From IMG/VR virus record IMGVR_UViG_3300006751_000022, positions 1 through 47,363 of that record: DNA of 47,363 bases, one strand, 5' to 3'. A program made the position numbers and the translations under genes. Source of the DNA: a virus. A model generated the notes under the pieces. The model was given only the letters and a program-made list of their open reading frames with translations. It did no database searches and was not told the DNA's origin. Positions 37,851-44,166 of the stretch are shown here, in pieces; the first letter of the stretch is position 1; each line of letters opens with the position of its first letter.

Positions 37851-38028
37851 TTTAGTTAAGGTGCGAGGTCACTGTGTTGAAGAGTACGCCCTCTTAATTG
37901 AAATAGAAGGAAAGAGCGGATGCAACTGGGTACGGGTGCGGTATTTTGACGGGGAGGAAGAGATACTTCACCCAACCCAGATAACCCCAGTTAAGAAAAC
38001 CGGACAAAATATGTCCTCGACAAGTTAA
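37837..38028 (+). CDS. KVGD family member, recent duplicate B
   Basis: A 63-aa protein, M-E-V-N-D-L-V-K-V-R-G-H-C-V-E-E-Y-A-L-L-I-E-I. It matches the 36742 protein over most of its length. The G of G-D is replaced by N. Its tail (T-G-Q-N-M-S-S-T-S) is translated from the next dyad promoter, and that of duplicate A is not. Confidence 0.7.
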   Translation: MEVNDLVKVRGHCVEEYALLIEIEGKSGCNWVRVRYFDGEEEILHPTQITPVKKTGQNMSSTS

Positions 38029-38044
38029 GGGAACAGGTTATATT
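38001..38044 (+). promoter_or_regulatory. Dyad promoter 5
   Basis: GGACA-AAATA-TGTCC (38002-38016), TCGACA (38017-38022), 16 bp, TATATT (38039-38044). Confidence 0.85.
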
Positions 38045-38072
38045 ATAAGCATAACCCAAGCAGAGGTGACTT

Positions 38073-38276
38073 ATGAAAGTCGGTGATTTAATTGGTATCG
38101 GATGGAGCGGAGTGTGGAAACAGCCTTTTGTAGCAGTGATAAGAGAGGTACACTGTTTCCGAAAACACATGACCAAAAAAGGCGAAATCAGTGGTTATAC
38201 TGTTTTCATTCCAGCTACAGGAAAAGAAACATTCATAACCCCAAGAGATGTGAGGAGTCTAAATGAAGATAGGTGA
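38073..38276 (+). CDS. KVGD family member
   Basis: A 67-aa protein; GAGGTGA precedes the ATG. M-K-V-G-D-L-I-G-I-G-W-S-G, F-V-A-V-I-R-E-V-H-C and a T-V-F-I strand. It ends N-E-D-R with a 14-base overlap onto the next member. Confidence 0.72.
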   Translation: MKVGDLIGIGWSGVWKQPFVAVIREVHCFRKHMTKKGEISGYTVFIPATGKETFITPRDVRSLNEDR

Positions 38277-38430
38277 TTTAATAAAATACAAACATCGTTA
38301 CATAGGGGAGCAATTTGTAGTTGTGGGTATCCGCAATTTCGGTAAAGCTGCCGCTGTGAAGTGCATATCAGCCAAAACCCTGAAAAAAACCAGATGGTCT
38401 TGTTCATCAACTGTTGAGGTACTCGCATGA
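38263..38430 (+). CDS. KVGD family member
   Basis: A 55-aa protein, M-K-I-G-D-L-I-K-Y-K-H-R then F-V-V-V-G-I-R. A basic A-K-T-L-K-K-T-R-W turn follows. It ends V-E-V-L-A with ATGA onto the next gene. Confidence 0.7.
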   Translation: MKIGDLIKYKHRYIGEQFVVVGIRNFGKAAAVKCISAKTLKKTRWSCSSTVEVLA

Positions 38431-38648
38431 AAAAGAATAAGTTCAAGATAGGTGATTTGATAACGATGTCTGCTGCTGGTCGCAATCTGTCGAGCAATTG
38501 GGCGTACAAAGGGGAAATGGGCATCATTGTCCAGATAATGTCAAATGTTGAGAACCCTTATCAAATACGATGGATTCGATCAAAGTGGCGAAGAGCAGCT
38601 TGGTACAAGCAATATGAGCTAAAGTTTGTCAAACCGGACAAAAAATGA
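38427..38648 (+). CDS. KVGD family member with basic head
   Basis: A 73-aa protein, M-K-K-N-K-F-K-I-G-D-L-I-T-M-S, G-E-M-G-I-I-V-Q-I and Y-Q-I-R-W-I-R-S-K-W-R-R. Four extra residues precede K-I-G-D. The last codons K-P-D-K-K extend into the next promoter dyad, whose right half carries a TGACC mismatch that makes the stop codon. Confidence 0.7.
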   Translation: MKKNKFKIGDLITMSAAGRNLSSNWAYKGEMGIIVQIMSNVENPYQIRWIRSKWRRAAWYKQYELKFVKPDKK

Positions 38649-38678
38649 CCTCGACAAGTCGAGACAACAAGTTATATT
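38635..38678 (+). promoter_or_regulatory. Dyad promoter 6 with second dyad over the -35
   Basis: GGACA-AAAAA-TGACC (38636-38650, one mismatch), TCGACA (38651-38656), 16 bp, TATATT (38673-38678). CTCGAC-AA-GTCGAG (38650-38663) overlies the -35. Confidence 0.8.
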
Positions 38679-38708
38679 ATATATGAACCTCAAAAAAAGG
38701 AGATAAAA

Positions 38709-39524
38709 ATGCAATGTGGATATTGTTACAATTACGGACACAACAAAATGGGATGCCCTAAAGCAAAAGAAAGGGCTGCTACCATCCTACCCCAGTGGGA
38801 GCAGTGGCAGAAGATGGAGCATGACAACGACTATGTCAAAACCTCGACATATAAAGCTGCTCGTCACTTTGAATGGGAATACAAATATCGCGAAGCTCTT
38901 GATATACATCTTCAAAAGCAGAAGCGCAGCACAAAAGTTAAGGTTTGCAATTTCTGCGGTCAATCCGGCCACAACAAAAGAACCTGCCAAGAGCTTAAAG
39001 ACTTTAAGGGCGAAATAAAACAAGCAACCATCGCCTATAGAAAGACCGTCATCAATGCTATCTCCGAAACTGGACAGGGCATTGGCAGCATGTTTACGGG
39101 TGAATATTCACATTGGAATCGTCATAAGGGCGAATATGATGAGGGAAAGCAGGGCATCGCTTTGGTTACTGGTATCAAGTGGCACTTGATTAACTTGGTT
39201 GATGTTCGGGAGCATGGAGAAATCAGCCTCAATCGCAGTGTCAGTGAACCTATTTTTGAAGTTAGATGGACTCATGGTTTCGTTGAGTCTCATGTTCCGT
39301 TTGTCAATTATAGTATTGACAACCAGTCAGTACTAAGTGTCAGTTGGAGAGGCTCAGATAAAAAACTACTTGCCCCCTCTAAAACTGTAACCCCACCCGA
39401 CGGTTGGGCAACTTGCGATGATTCGCTTTCCCAACGTCATTTGTCCAAAGTTCTTTCTGGTCGCAAGTCTCAAAGAAAGAACCAGCTTGAGTACTTTCGA
39501 GGAAAAATGAACCAGTGGAAGTAA
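38709..39524 (+). CDS. Double CCHC zinc-knuckle protein, paralogue 2
   Basis: A 271-aa protein with AGGAG upstream. Knuckles at C3-C6-H11-C16 and C80-C83-H88-C93, spaced further apart than in paralogue 1 (63 versus 45 residues) by a helical linker. Basic stretch K-S-Q-R-K-N-Q at the end. The post-knuckle helix and G-x-G-I-G-S pattern match paralogues 1 and 3. It is the only gene on this promoter. Confidence 0.75.
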   Translation: MQCGYCYNYGHNKMGCPKAKERAATILPQWEQWQKMEHDNDYVKTSTYKAARHFEWEYKYREALDIHLQKQKRSTKVKVCNFCGQSGHNKRTCQELKDFKGEIKQATIAYRKTVINAISETGQGIGSMFTGEYSHWNRHKGEYDEGKQGIALVTGIKWHLINLVDVREHGEISLNRSVSEPIFEVRWTHGFVESHVPFVNYSIDNQSVLSVSWRGSDKKLLAPSKTVTPPDGWATCDDSLSQRHLSKVLSGRKSQRKNQLEYFRGKMNQWK

Positions 39525-39526
39525 AC

Positions 39527-39570
39527 CGGACAGAATCTGTCCTCGACAAGTTAAGAGAACAGGTTACATT
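39527..39570 (+). promoter_or_regulatory. Dyad promoter 7
   Basis: GGACA-GAATC-TGTCC (39528-39542; six-bp stem possible), TCGACA (39543-39548), 16 bp, TACATT (39565-39570). Confidence 0.82.
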
Positions 39571-39599
39571 ATATACATCACTCAAGCAATGGAGGTCGG

Positions 39600-39905
39600 A
39601 TGAACGACCAAGCTATAACAAACCTAATTAAAGTCCTGCTCAACGGTTCGGACGCATCTTATCGACTCAAGCGACAAATTACCAACGCTCTTGACCCTGA
39701 CAATGTGGCCATCTGGTGGCATGTTTCCGATGTTGAACATATCGCAGCAAAAGAAGAAGAAGCCTATGGTGAAGCTGTCGGCTCAATCTATGACCGCTCA
39801 CAGTTCCACGACTTGCTGGAGGATGTCTGCGGAAACTCCGAGTATGGGGTGACTGTCGAGACAATTGAAGATACCCTTAACTATTACAAACAGGAAGGTG
39901 CGTAA
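39600..39905 (+). CDS. Acidic hypothetical protein
   Basis: A 101-aa protein with GGAGG before the ATG. Helical, acidic at its C-terminus (V-E-T-I-E-D-T-L-N-Y-Y-K-Q-E). Coupled by TAATG to the next gene. Confidence 0.62.
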   Translation: MNDQAITNLIKVLLNGSDASYRLKRQITNALDPDNVAIWWHVSDVEHIAAKEEEAYGEAVGSIYDRSQFHDLLEDVCGNSEYGVTVETIEDTLNYYKQEGA

Positions 39906-40249
39906 TGGGATACCGTTCAGACGTTATATTCTGGGTTCACAAGTCATTGGTCAGCAGATTGCTAACAATGACCAACCAAGACAAAGAAGCTTTCAATGTC
40001 CTTTTCAAATGGGCAGACCTCGAAAAAGACAAAGAGGGTAACATGAAGTTTGACATAGGCCACATCAAATGGTATGATGCCTATGGAGGCGTTGCAGCCA
40101 TCGAAGGCTTTATGTGTGACTTGGAAGCTGAAGACGAAGAGTGGGGCTTTGGCTTTCACAGACTTGGTGAAGAGTTTGGCGACCACGAACAACGTGGACA
40201 GTCCGAGCTTTGGGAAGTGTACCCAATGCAGAGTCTGTCATGCAATTGA
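39905..40249 (+). CDS. Conserved hypothetical (MGYRSDV start)
   Basis: A 114-aa protein. M-G-Y-R-S-D-V-I-F-W-V-H is a start I recall in uncharacterised phage and plasmid proteins. The middle (H-I-K-W-Y-D-A-Y-G-G-V-A-A-I-E-G-F) and the acidic E-A-E-D-E-E-W-G-F are well ordered. The tRNA-like RNA starts eight bases after the stop, so both may share the dyad-7 transcript. Confidence 0.65.
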   Translation: MGYRSDVIFWVHKSLVSRLLTMTNQDKEAFNVLFKWADLEKDKEGNMKFDIGHIKWYDAYGGVAAIEGFMCDLEAEDEEWGFGFHRLGEEFGDHEQRGQSELWEVYPMQSLSCN

Positions 40250-40257
40250 TATTTTAT

Positions 40258-40398
40258 GGGGATGCCCTGCGCCAGCGCACACTGGCAATGGGGTTGAAAC
40301 GGTGGTTCCAGTTGTGCGACTCGCACCGCCTCAGTTGATGGATCGACTGGCTGCACTCAAGGTGTGGTTGGAGCGTGGGTTCGACTCCCACCATCCCC
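40258..40398 (+). ncRNA. 141-nt tRNA-like structured RNA
   Basis: The ends form a 7-bp acceptor-like stem (GGGGATG 40258-40264 with CATCCCC 40392-40398). Inside it is a perfect T-arm: GTGGG-TTCGACT-CCCAC (40375-40391). The 110 nt between them fold into further hairpins: TGCG/CGCA or GCCAG/CTGGC near 40268-40284, GTGCG-ACT-CGCAC near 40314-40326 and CAGTTGA-TGGA-TCGACTG near 40332-40349. There is no clear 7-nt anticodon loop or D-arm and no CCA after the stem. The T-loop equals that of the tmRNA in this genome. No convincing protein frame overlaps it. Confidence 0.6.
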
Positions 40399-40409
40399 TT
40401 TCACTTTTT

Positions 40410-40453
40410 CGGACATTTTCTGTCCTCGACAAGTCGAGACAATATGTTATATT
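40410..40453 (+). promoter_or_regulatory. Dyad promoter 8 with second dyad over the -35
   Basis: GGACA-TTTTC-TGTCC (40411-40425), TCGACA (40426-40431), 16 bp, TATATT (40448-40453). CTCGAC-AA-GTCGAG at 40425-40438. Drives a seven-gene operon. Confidence 0.85.
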
Positions 40454-40482
40454 ATATATGAACCTCAAAGAAAGGAGCTAAC

Positions 40483-40863
40483 ATGGCTTATTTAAAACCA
40501 AACATGACAGTATTCATGGCCAACAACGGCCAGCCCATCTATTCAACAATTGAGAAGATTGCCTTCCGCAAGTATTGGGGAAAGAAGCGAGACAAGAAAA
40601 CAGGACTGATGAAAAAAGCAAGAAAATCAATGCCTTATGCGATTTGTACTGTTAAAATGTCATCTGATACCGACATACCCACGGGGGCGCAATTCACAAT
40701 CGCTGGCTATCAGCTTCGCAACGTGATTATGAAAGGTGAGAAAATCCTGACCTTCGACCAAAAGTATGTGGCAGACTTCGCCCAAGAGTACGGTAACAAG
40801 TGGGTCAGACGCATGATTATTGAAGAGTTCAAGCATGATGGTGATGACAATGAAAGTCGGTGA
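40483..40863 (+). CDS. Hypothetical basic protein opening the dyad-8 operon
   Basis: A 126-aa protein with AAGGAG before the ATG. Basic linker (K-K-R-D-K-K-T-G-L-M-K-K-A-R-K) in the middle and mixed strands. It ends D-D-N-E-S-R at the same 14-base junction that joins the following six small genes, so this non-family gene has been fitted to the array. Confidence 0.65.
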   Translation: MAYLKPNMTVFMANNGQPIYSTIEKIAFRKYWGKKRDKKTGLMKKARKSMPYAICTVKMSSDTDIPTGAQFTIAGYQLRNVIMKGEKILTFDQKYVADFAQEYGNKWVRRMIIEEFKHDGDDNESR

Positions 40864-41035
40864 TTTGATAAAAGATAAGATGAGCGAACAAGTCGGCATC
40901 ATTGTGGCCACCAAGATGGTAAATAATGGGTCTGCCCCCGCCGGTGAACTTGAGCCATATCACCGATGCTTGGTTGGCAAGGATTACATTTGGTTTTTTG
41001 AGATTTCATTGGAGGTCATCAATGAAAATCGGTGA
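40850..41035 (+). CDS. KVGD family member
   Basis: A 61-aa protein, M-K-V-G-D-L-I-K-D-K-M-S-E-Q-V-G-I-I-V-A-T, ending L-E-V-I-N-E-N-R. Contains a proline/glycine loop (G-S-A-P-A-G-E) not seen in the others. Confidence 0.74.
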   Translation: MKVGDLIKDKMSEQVGIIVATKMVNNGSAPAGELEPYHRCLVGKDYIWFFEISLEVINENR

Positions 41036-41222
41036 TGCAGTAAGAATAACAACAGAGTTTGGGCAATACTGGCATTATACTGTGGAGATTTCTGGCATGG
41101 TCGGAATACTCCTTCGTCTCAATCGAGGGAATGACCAAGCTGAAGTTTATCTTTCCAATGGACAGACCTGTAAAATTAGTTGCCCCCATGCTTGGTTGGA
41201 GGTGTTAAATGAAAGTAGGTGA
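41022..41222 (+). CDS. KVGD family member
   Basis: A 66-aa protein, M-K-I-G-D-A-V-R-I-T-T-E, M-V-G-I-L-L-R-L, E-V-Y-L-S-N-G and L-E-V-L-N-E-S-R. A Cys pair C-K-I-S-C lies near the end. Confidence 0.74.
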   Translation: MKIGDAVRITTEFGQYWHYTVEISGMVGILLRLNRGNDQAEVYLSNGQTCKISCPHAWLEVLNESR

Positions 41223-41385
41223 TTTGGTAAACGTAAGAGACTATGGAGTCGGTGTCATTGCTGATTTTACTTGGGAGTTTGTTCAGGATGTGCCGTATAA
41301 ATGGGCTTCCATCTGGTTGATTGCTCAAGAACGCCTAATTTTTACTTCAATTACTTTAGTCGAGGTCATCAATGAAAATCGGTGA
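41209..41385 (+). CDS. KVGD family member
   Basis: A 58-aa protein, M-K-V-G-D-L-V-N-V-R-D-Y-G-V-G-V-I-A, then W-A-S-I-W-L-I and L-V-E-V-I-N-E-N-R. The first loop is the shortest in the array. Confidence 0.74.
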   Translation: MKVGDLVNVRDYGVGVIADFTWEFVQDVPYKWASIWLIAQERLIFTSITLVEVINENR

Positions 41386-41557
41386 TTTAATTATACGAAA
41401 ATACGATGGTATGTTAGCCATAGTTATCAACACAGACAGGCTTCACACTGGCCTCGTCACGGTGCAGTACTACGCAGTACCCAAAGAAGCTGAATACGGT
41501 GGCTGGCACTGTGATGACCTTGCGTCAAGCTGGAGGCTTCAAGATGAAAGTCGGTGA
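41372..41557 (+). CDS. KVGD family member
   Basis: A 61-aa protein, M-K-I-G-D-L-I-I-R-K-Y-D-G-M-L-A-I-V-I-N, V-T-V-Q-Y-Y and W-R-L-Q-D-E-S-R. H/C-rich turn (W-H-C-D-D) near the C-terminus. Confidence 0.74.
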   Translation: MKIGDLIIRKYDGMLAIVINTDRLHTGLVTVQYYAVPKEAEYGGWHCDDLASSWRLQDESR

Positions 41558-41699
41558 TTTGGTAAGAGATACGCAATTCAATGATGTCGGTGTCGTTGTT
41601 GAAATTGATGAAGGGGAGAACCTATATAAAATAATATTCCCCAACAGCATGGAATGGCTAACAGATGCTTACATCGAGGTGATAAGTGAAAGTAGGTGA
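41544..41699 (+). CDS. KVGD family member
   Basis: A 51-aa protein, M-K-V-G-D-L-V-R-D-T-Q-F-N-D-V-G-V-V-V-E-I, Y-K-I-I-F-P-N and I-E-V-I-S-E-S-R. The following gene starts with GTG at the same overlap. Confidence 0.73.
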   Translation: MKVGDLVRDTQFNDVGVVVEIDEGENLYKIIFPNSMEWLTDAYIEVISESR

Positions 41700-41868
41700 C
41701 TTGGTCAAGTGGACAGCACCGCATCCCCACCCTGAAGACTGCATTATCGGTCTTGTCGAAGCGGTTTGCGATAGATATATCTATGTGCGGTGGGCAGATG
41801 GCACACTCGATGAATATGAGGTTGAAGACTGGAAATCTAAACGTCTTGATTTGGAGGTGATAAGTTAA
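41686..41868 (+). CDS. KVGD family member (GTG start), end of dyad-8 operon
   Basis: A 60-aa protein, M-K-V-G-D-L-V-K-W-T-A-P-H-P-H-P, I-I-G-L-V-E-A-V and Y-V-R-W-A-D-G-T. Its P-H-P-H-P loop is matched by S-P-Y-P in the protein at 44928. It ends L-E-V-I-S without the N-E-S-R tail, as expected for the last gene of an operon. Confidence 0.73.
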   Translation: MKVGDLVKWTAPHPHPEDCIIGLVEAVCDRYIYVRWADGTLDEYEVEDWKSKRLDLEVIS

Positions 41869-41871
41869 GAC

Positions 41872-41915
41872 CGGACAGAATATGTCCTCGACAATTCAAC
41901 CAAACAGGTTACATT
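41872..41915 (+). promoter_or_regulatory. Dyad promoter 9
   Basis: GGACA-GAATA-TGTCC (41873-41887), TCGACA (41888-41893), 16 bp, TACATT (41910-41915). Drives a seven-gene KVGD operon. Confidence 0.82.
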
Positions 41916-41945
41916 ATATACATCACTCAGACAATGGAGGTCACA

Positions 41946-42167
41946 ATGAAAAAAGGTGACTTAATCAGAAACAAAAACGATGGCGAGTTCGCCATAATCC
42001 TTTCAACCTATACCAAGTTCTTTCAGGACTCCAACTACTCCGGTGAGCATGACTATGGGGTGGCCGACACCGCTGTCCGTATCAAGTGGATTGAAGGAGG
42101 TCATGAGCATACCTTTCAGAGGTCAAAGATGCGTCGAAATTGGGAGGTTCTCAATGAAAGTCGGTGA
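41946..42167 (+). CDS. KVGD family member, first of dyad-9 operon
   Basis: A 73-aa protein, GGAGG before ATG 41946. M-K-K-G-D-L-I-R-N-K-N-D-G-E-F-A-I-I-L-S then V-R-I-K-W-I-E-G-G. It ends W-E-V-L-N-E-S-R at the overlap. Confidence 0.74.
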   Translation: MKKGDLIRNKNDGEFAIILSTYTKFFQDSNYSGEHDYGVADTAVRIKWIEGGHEHTFQRSKMRRNWEVLNESR

Positions 42168-42327
42168 TTTAGTAAAGGTTAGGGGCATTAGCCAGAAGAG
42201 GTTGGGGCTTGTGGTTGAGATCCCACCCCATGATGACTATTGGGGAGATACTGCTGTTGTAGAATGGCTTTGTGGCTTTAGAGAAGAGCTAACCCAAGAT
42301 AGAGTGGAGGTTGTATCATGCAAGTAG
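42154..42327 (+). CDS. KVGD family member
   Basis: A 57-aa protein, M-K-V-G-D-L-V-K-V-R-G-I-S-Q-K-R-L-G-L-V-V-E-I, A-V-V-E-W-L-C-G-F and V-E-V-V-S-C-K. It ends with the C-K-stop, 10-base overlap variant. Confidence 0.73.
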   Translation: MKVGDLVKVRGISQKRLGLVVEIPPHDDYWGDTAVVEWLCGFREELTQDRVEVVSCK

Positions 42328-42530
42328 GCGATTTAGTTAAGTTCCGCTATATCTATAGCGGTTGTGACTTGAACGATAAAAAAGCCCTGTACTTGGGTGA
42401 AGCTTTCATCCATCGGAATGATGGTATCGTCGTTGAGAATCATAAGATTCTTGAGATTGGAGCCACAAAGCCAACAATCGTCGATTCTGGTTTGCTCAAG
42501 TACATGGAGGTTATCAATGAAAGTCGGTGA
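42318..42530 (+). CDS. KVGD family member
   Basis: A 70-aa protein, M-Q-V-G-D-L-V-K-F-R-Y-I-Y-S-G-C then D-G-I-V-V-E-N. It ends M-E-V-I-N-E-S-R. One of two M-Q starts, both following the C-K junction. Confidence 0.73.
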   Translation: MQVGDLVKFRYIYSGCDLNDKKALYLGEAFIHRNDGIVVENHKILEIGATKPTIVDSGLLKYMEVINESR

Positions 42531-42666
42531 TTTAGTTAAAGACCAGCACGGCAACACCGGAATCATTACAAAGGGATACTGGGGAAACCATAAACATTGG
42601 TGGGTTCATTGGACTCATGGCGGCTCAAATACAATCCACGAACGATGGTTGGAGGTGATAGCATGA
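42517..42666 (+). CDS. KVGD family member (shortest)
   Basis: A 49-aa protein, M-K-V-G-D-L-V-K-D-Q-H-G-N-T-G-I-I-T-K, W-W-V-H-W-T-H-G-G-S-N, W-L-E-V-I-A. It shows the family core in its simplest form and ends by ATGA onto the next. Confidence 0.74.
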   Translation: MKVGDLVKDQHGNTGIITKGYWGNHKHWWVHWTHGGSNTIHERWLEVIA

Positions 42667-42827
42667 AAGTCGGTGATTTAGCAATGACCCACAGGGGCAA
42701 CCTTTGCGTTGTGGTCGAGGTCGGCAAAAACATTTGGGGTCGAATCGACTGGTACAACATTGTTTTCAGTTCTTCTGGATACCTACGCACCGGATACCCT
42801 GCCCACTGGCTACGGAGGCACCGATGA
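42663..42827 (+). CDS. KVGD family member
   Basis: A 54-aa protein, M-K-V-G-D-L-A-M-T-H-R-G-N-L-C-V-V-V-E-V, G-R-I-D-W-Y-N. Ends in a basic L-R-R-H-R instead of L-E-V-I; coupled by ATGA. Confidence 0.7.
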   Translation: MKVGDLAMTHRGNLCVVVEVGKNIWGRIDWYNIVFSSSGYLRTGYPAHWLRRHR

Positions 42828-43030
42828 AAGTAGGTGATTTAGTAAGATTTACCGACAAAGGAACATATTCAAAATGGTTCTATTGCAGATATGCAAAGAT
42901 TGAGAGTGTGAGCAAATGCAAAGCACATCTTCGTGTAAGATGGATTTTTCCTGTGAAATATTATGATAGATGGACAACAATATCTGACTTTGGCGCAGAT
43001 AAGTTTGAGGTCATCAATGAAGGTCGGTGA
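42824..43030 (+). CDS. KVGD family member
   Basis: A 68-aa protein, M-K-V-G-D-L-V-R-F-T-D-K-G-T, long middle, H-L-R-V-R-W-I-F-P and F-E-V-I-N-E-G-R at the overlap. Confidence 0.73.
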   Translation: MKVGDLVRFTDKGTYSKWFYCRYAKIESVSKCKAHLRVRWIFPVKYYDRWTTISDFGADKFEVINEGR

Positions 43031-43184
43031 TTTGATAAGGTCAAAAATGAATAATGGACTTCTTGGCATCATTAAGGAAGCCTATGACTCTCCGAAGGGA
43101 TTGTGGATAATCCATTGGATGGACGGTGGAACCTTTCATTCAGGGTCTTTGGCTCATGAGAACAATTTTGAGGTAATAAGTTAA
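43017..43184 (+). CDS. KVGD family member, end of dyad-9 operon
   Basis: A 55-aa protein, M-K-V-G-D-L-I-R-S-K-M-N-N-G-L-L-G-I-I-K, L-W-I-I-H-W-M-D-G-G-T-F and F-E-V-I-S. As at 41868 the last gene lacks N-E-S-R. Confidence 0.73.
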   Translation: MKVGDLIRSKMNNGLLGIIKEAYDSPKGLWIIHWMDGGTFHSGSLAHENNFEVIS

Positions 43185-43185
43185 G

Positions 43186-43229
43186 CGGACATTTTCTGTC
43201 CTCGACAATCTGACCAAACAGGTTAGATT
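43186..43229 (+). promoter_or_regulatory. Dyad promoter 10
   Basis: GGACA-TTTTC-TGTCC (43187-43201), TCGACA (43202-43207), 16 bp, TAGATT (43224-43229). Confidence 0.82.
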
Positions 43230-43258
43230 ATAAGCATAACCCAAACCGTGGAGACACA

Positions 43259-44092
43259 ATGAACATATTTGAAAACAACGGAAGTGGCCGAAGCACATCA
43301 GCTTGCGGCTATTGCAGAACCACCGGACACGACATTAGGGACTGCCCACAGGTTCCCAAAGATTATGCCTATTGGAAAGACTACAAAGTACCGCTTCAAG
43401 CTGGCAATCCCTGTCGCTGGTTCGCTGCTAATCAGCCCAAGTACTGGGGCGAGTGGTACACCAAGTGCATCAACGCCATGCACAGACAGCTTGAATATCA
43501 AAAGAAGAAGAACCAACCAAAAGTTAAGCGCACCTCTTATCCTCGTTCTTGCGGCTTCTGCGGTGAACTTGGACATACCCGTCGAAAGTGTCAGAAGATG
43601 AAGACCTTCTTGGTCGAAGCTTATCAAGCCAATGAGAACTGGCGACGAAAAGCCTATGAAGCTTTGGTCAACAATCTTGGTATTTCTGTCGGTGCTGCTA
43701 TAAAAGTTAAGAAAAGTGCTGGGTATCACTACGGTGCAGAGGCAACAGAGCATGTAGCCTTGGTGTCTTCGGTCAATTGGGATAAGTTAAACCTGTCCTG
43801 TGCCAATCAAACATGGGAAGACCAGTGGAGACAGCACCTCAGTGTGGAAGTCCTTCTCAACGGTCAAACCCTCACACTAAGGTTTGCAGACAGACTGCTT
43901 GAACCTGTTTTCCGTCACATTTCTGGCTATAGTGGTGTCACTTATCTTGATAAGGTCGCCCCTGCTCCAAAGCCCCTTGATGAGTCTTGGGTCACTGACT
44001 ACAAAGAAGCTTTCGACTTCATCGCAAAGAAGCGCAGCTATGAAAGGCTTGAGCAAGCGGGTATCGTCGCTCTTGTCGAGAAGTGGAAATAA
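43259..44092 (+). CDS. Double CCHC zinc-knuckle protein, paralogue 3
   Basis: A 277-aa protein. Knuckles C16-C19-H24-C29 and C98-C101-H106-C111, spaced 68 residues apart. A linker with Q-Y-Q-K-K-K-N-Q-P-K-V-K-R precedes the second knuckle. The post-knuckle region N-L-G-I-S-V-G-A-A-I-K and L-V-S-S-V-N-W-D-K-L-N-L aligns in order with paralogues 1 and 2. Probably nucleic-acid binding. Confidence 0.76.
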   Translation: MNIFENNGSGRSTSACGYCRTTGHDIRDCPQVPKDYAYWKDYKVPLQAGNPCRWFAANQPKYWGEWYTKCINAMHRQLEYQKKKNQPKVKRTSYPRSCGFCGELGHTRRKCQKMKTFLVEAYQANENWRRKAYEALVNNLGISVGAAIKVKKSAGYHYGAEATEHVALVSSVNWDKLNLSCANQTWEDQWRQHLSVEVLLNGQTLTLRFADRLLEPVFRHISGYSGVTYLDKVAPAPKPLDESWVTDYKEAFDFIAKKRSYERLEQAGIVALVEKWK

Positions 44093-44093
44093 A

Positions 44094-44137
44094 CGGACAT
44101 TTTCTGTCCTCGACAACTGTCGAGGATAGGTTATATT
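44094..44137 (+). promoter_or_regulatory. Dyad promoter 11 with long second dyad
   Basis: GGACA-TTTTC-TGTCC (44095-44109), TCGACA (44110-44115), 16 bp, TATATT (44132-44137). TCCTCGACA-AC-TGTCGAGGA (44107-44126) is a perfect 9-bp dyad over the -35. Confidence 0.85.
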
Positions 44138-44166
44138 ATATACATCACTCAAGAACAGGAACTTTT

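Noticed and set aside
40258-40398. Calling the structured RNA an ordinary long-variable-arm tRNA (Ser/Leu/Sec type)
   Set aside because: No D-arm or 5-bp/7-nt anticodon arm can be placed, and the insert is far longer than any normal variable arm.
37138-40481. Seven-codon leader peptides (M-N-L-K-E-R-S-like) at the ATG just downstream of dyad promoters 4, 6 and 8
   Set aside because: Frames ending in TAA exist right before the real starts, but the ATG lies only about five bases after the -10, so it is probably at or upstream of the transcript start, and it has no ribosome-binding site.
40074-40481. A 135-aa frame crossing the tRNA-like RNA and dyad promoter 8
   Set aside because: It overlaps a good gene in another frame, has no ribosome-binding site and runs through an RNA stem and a promoter.
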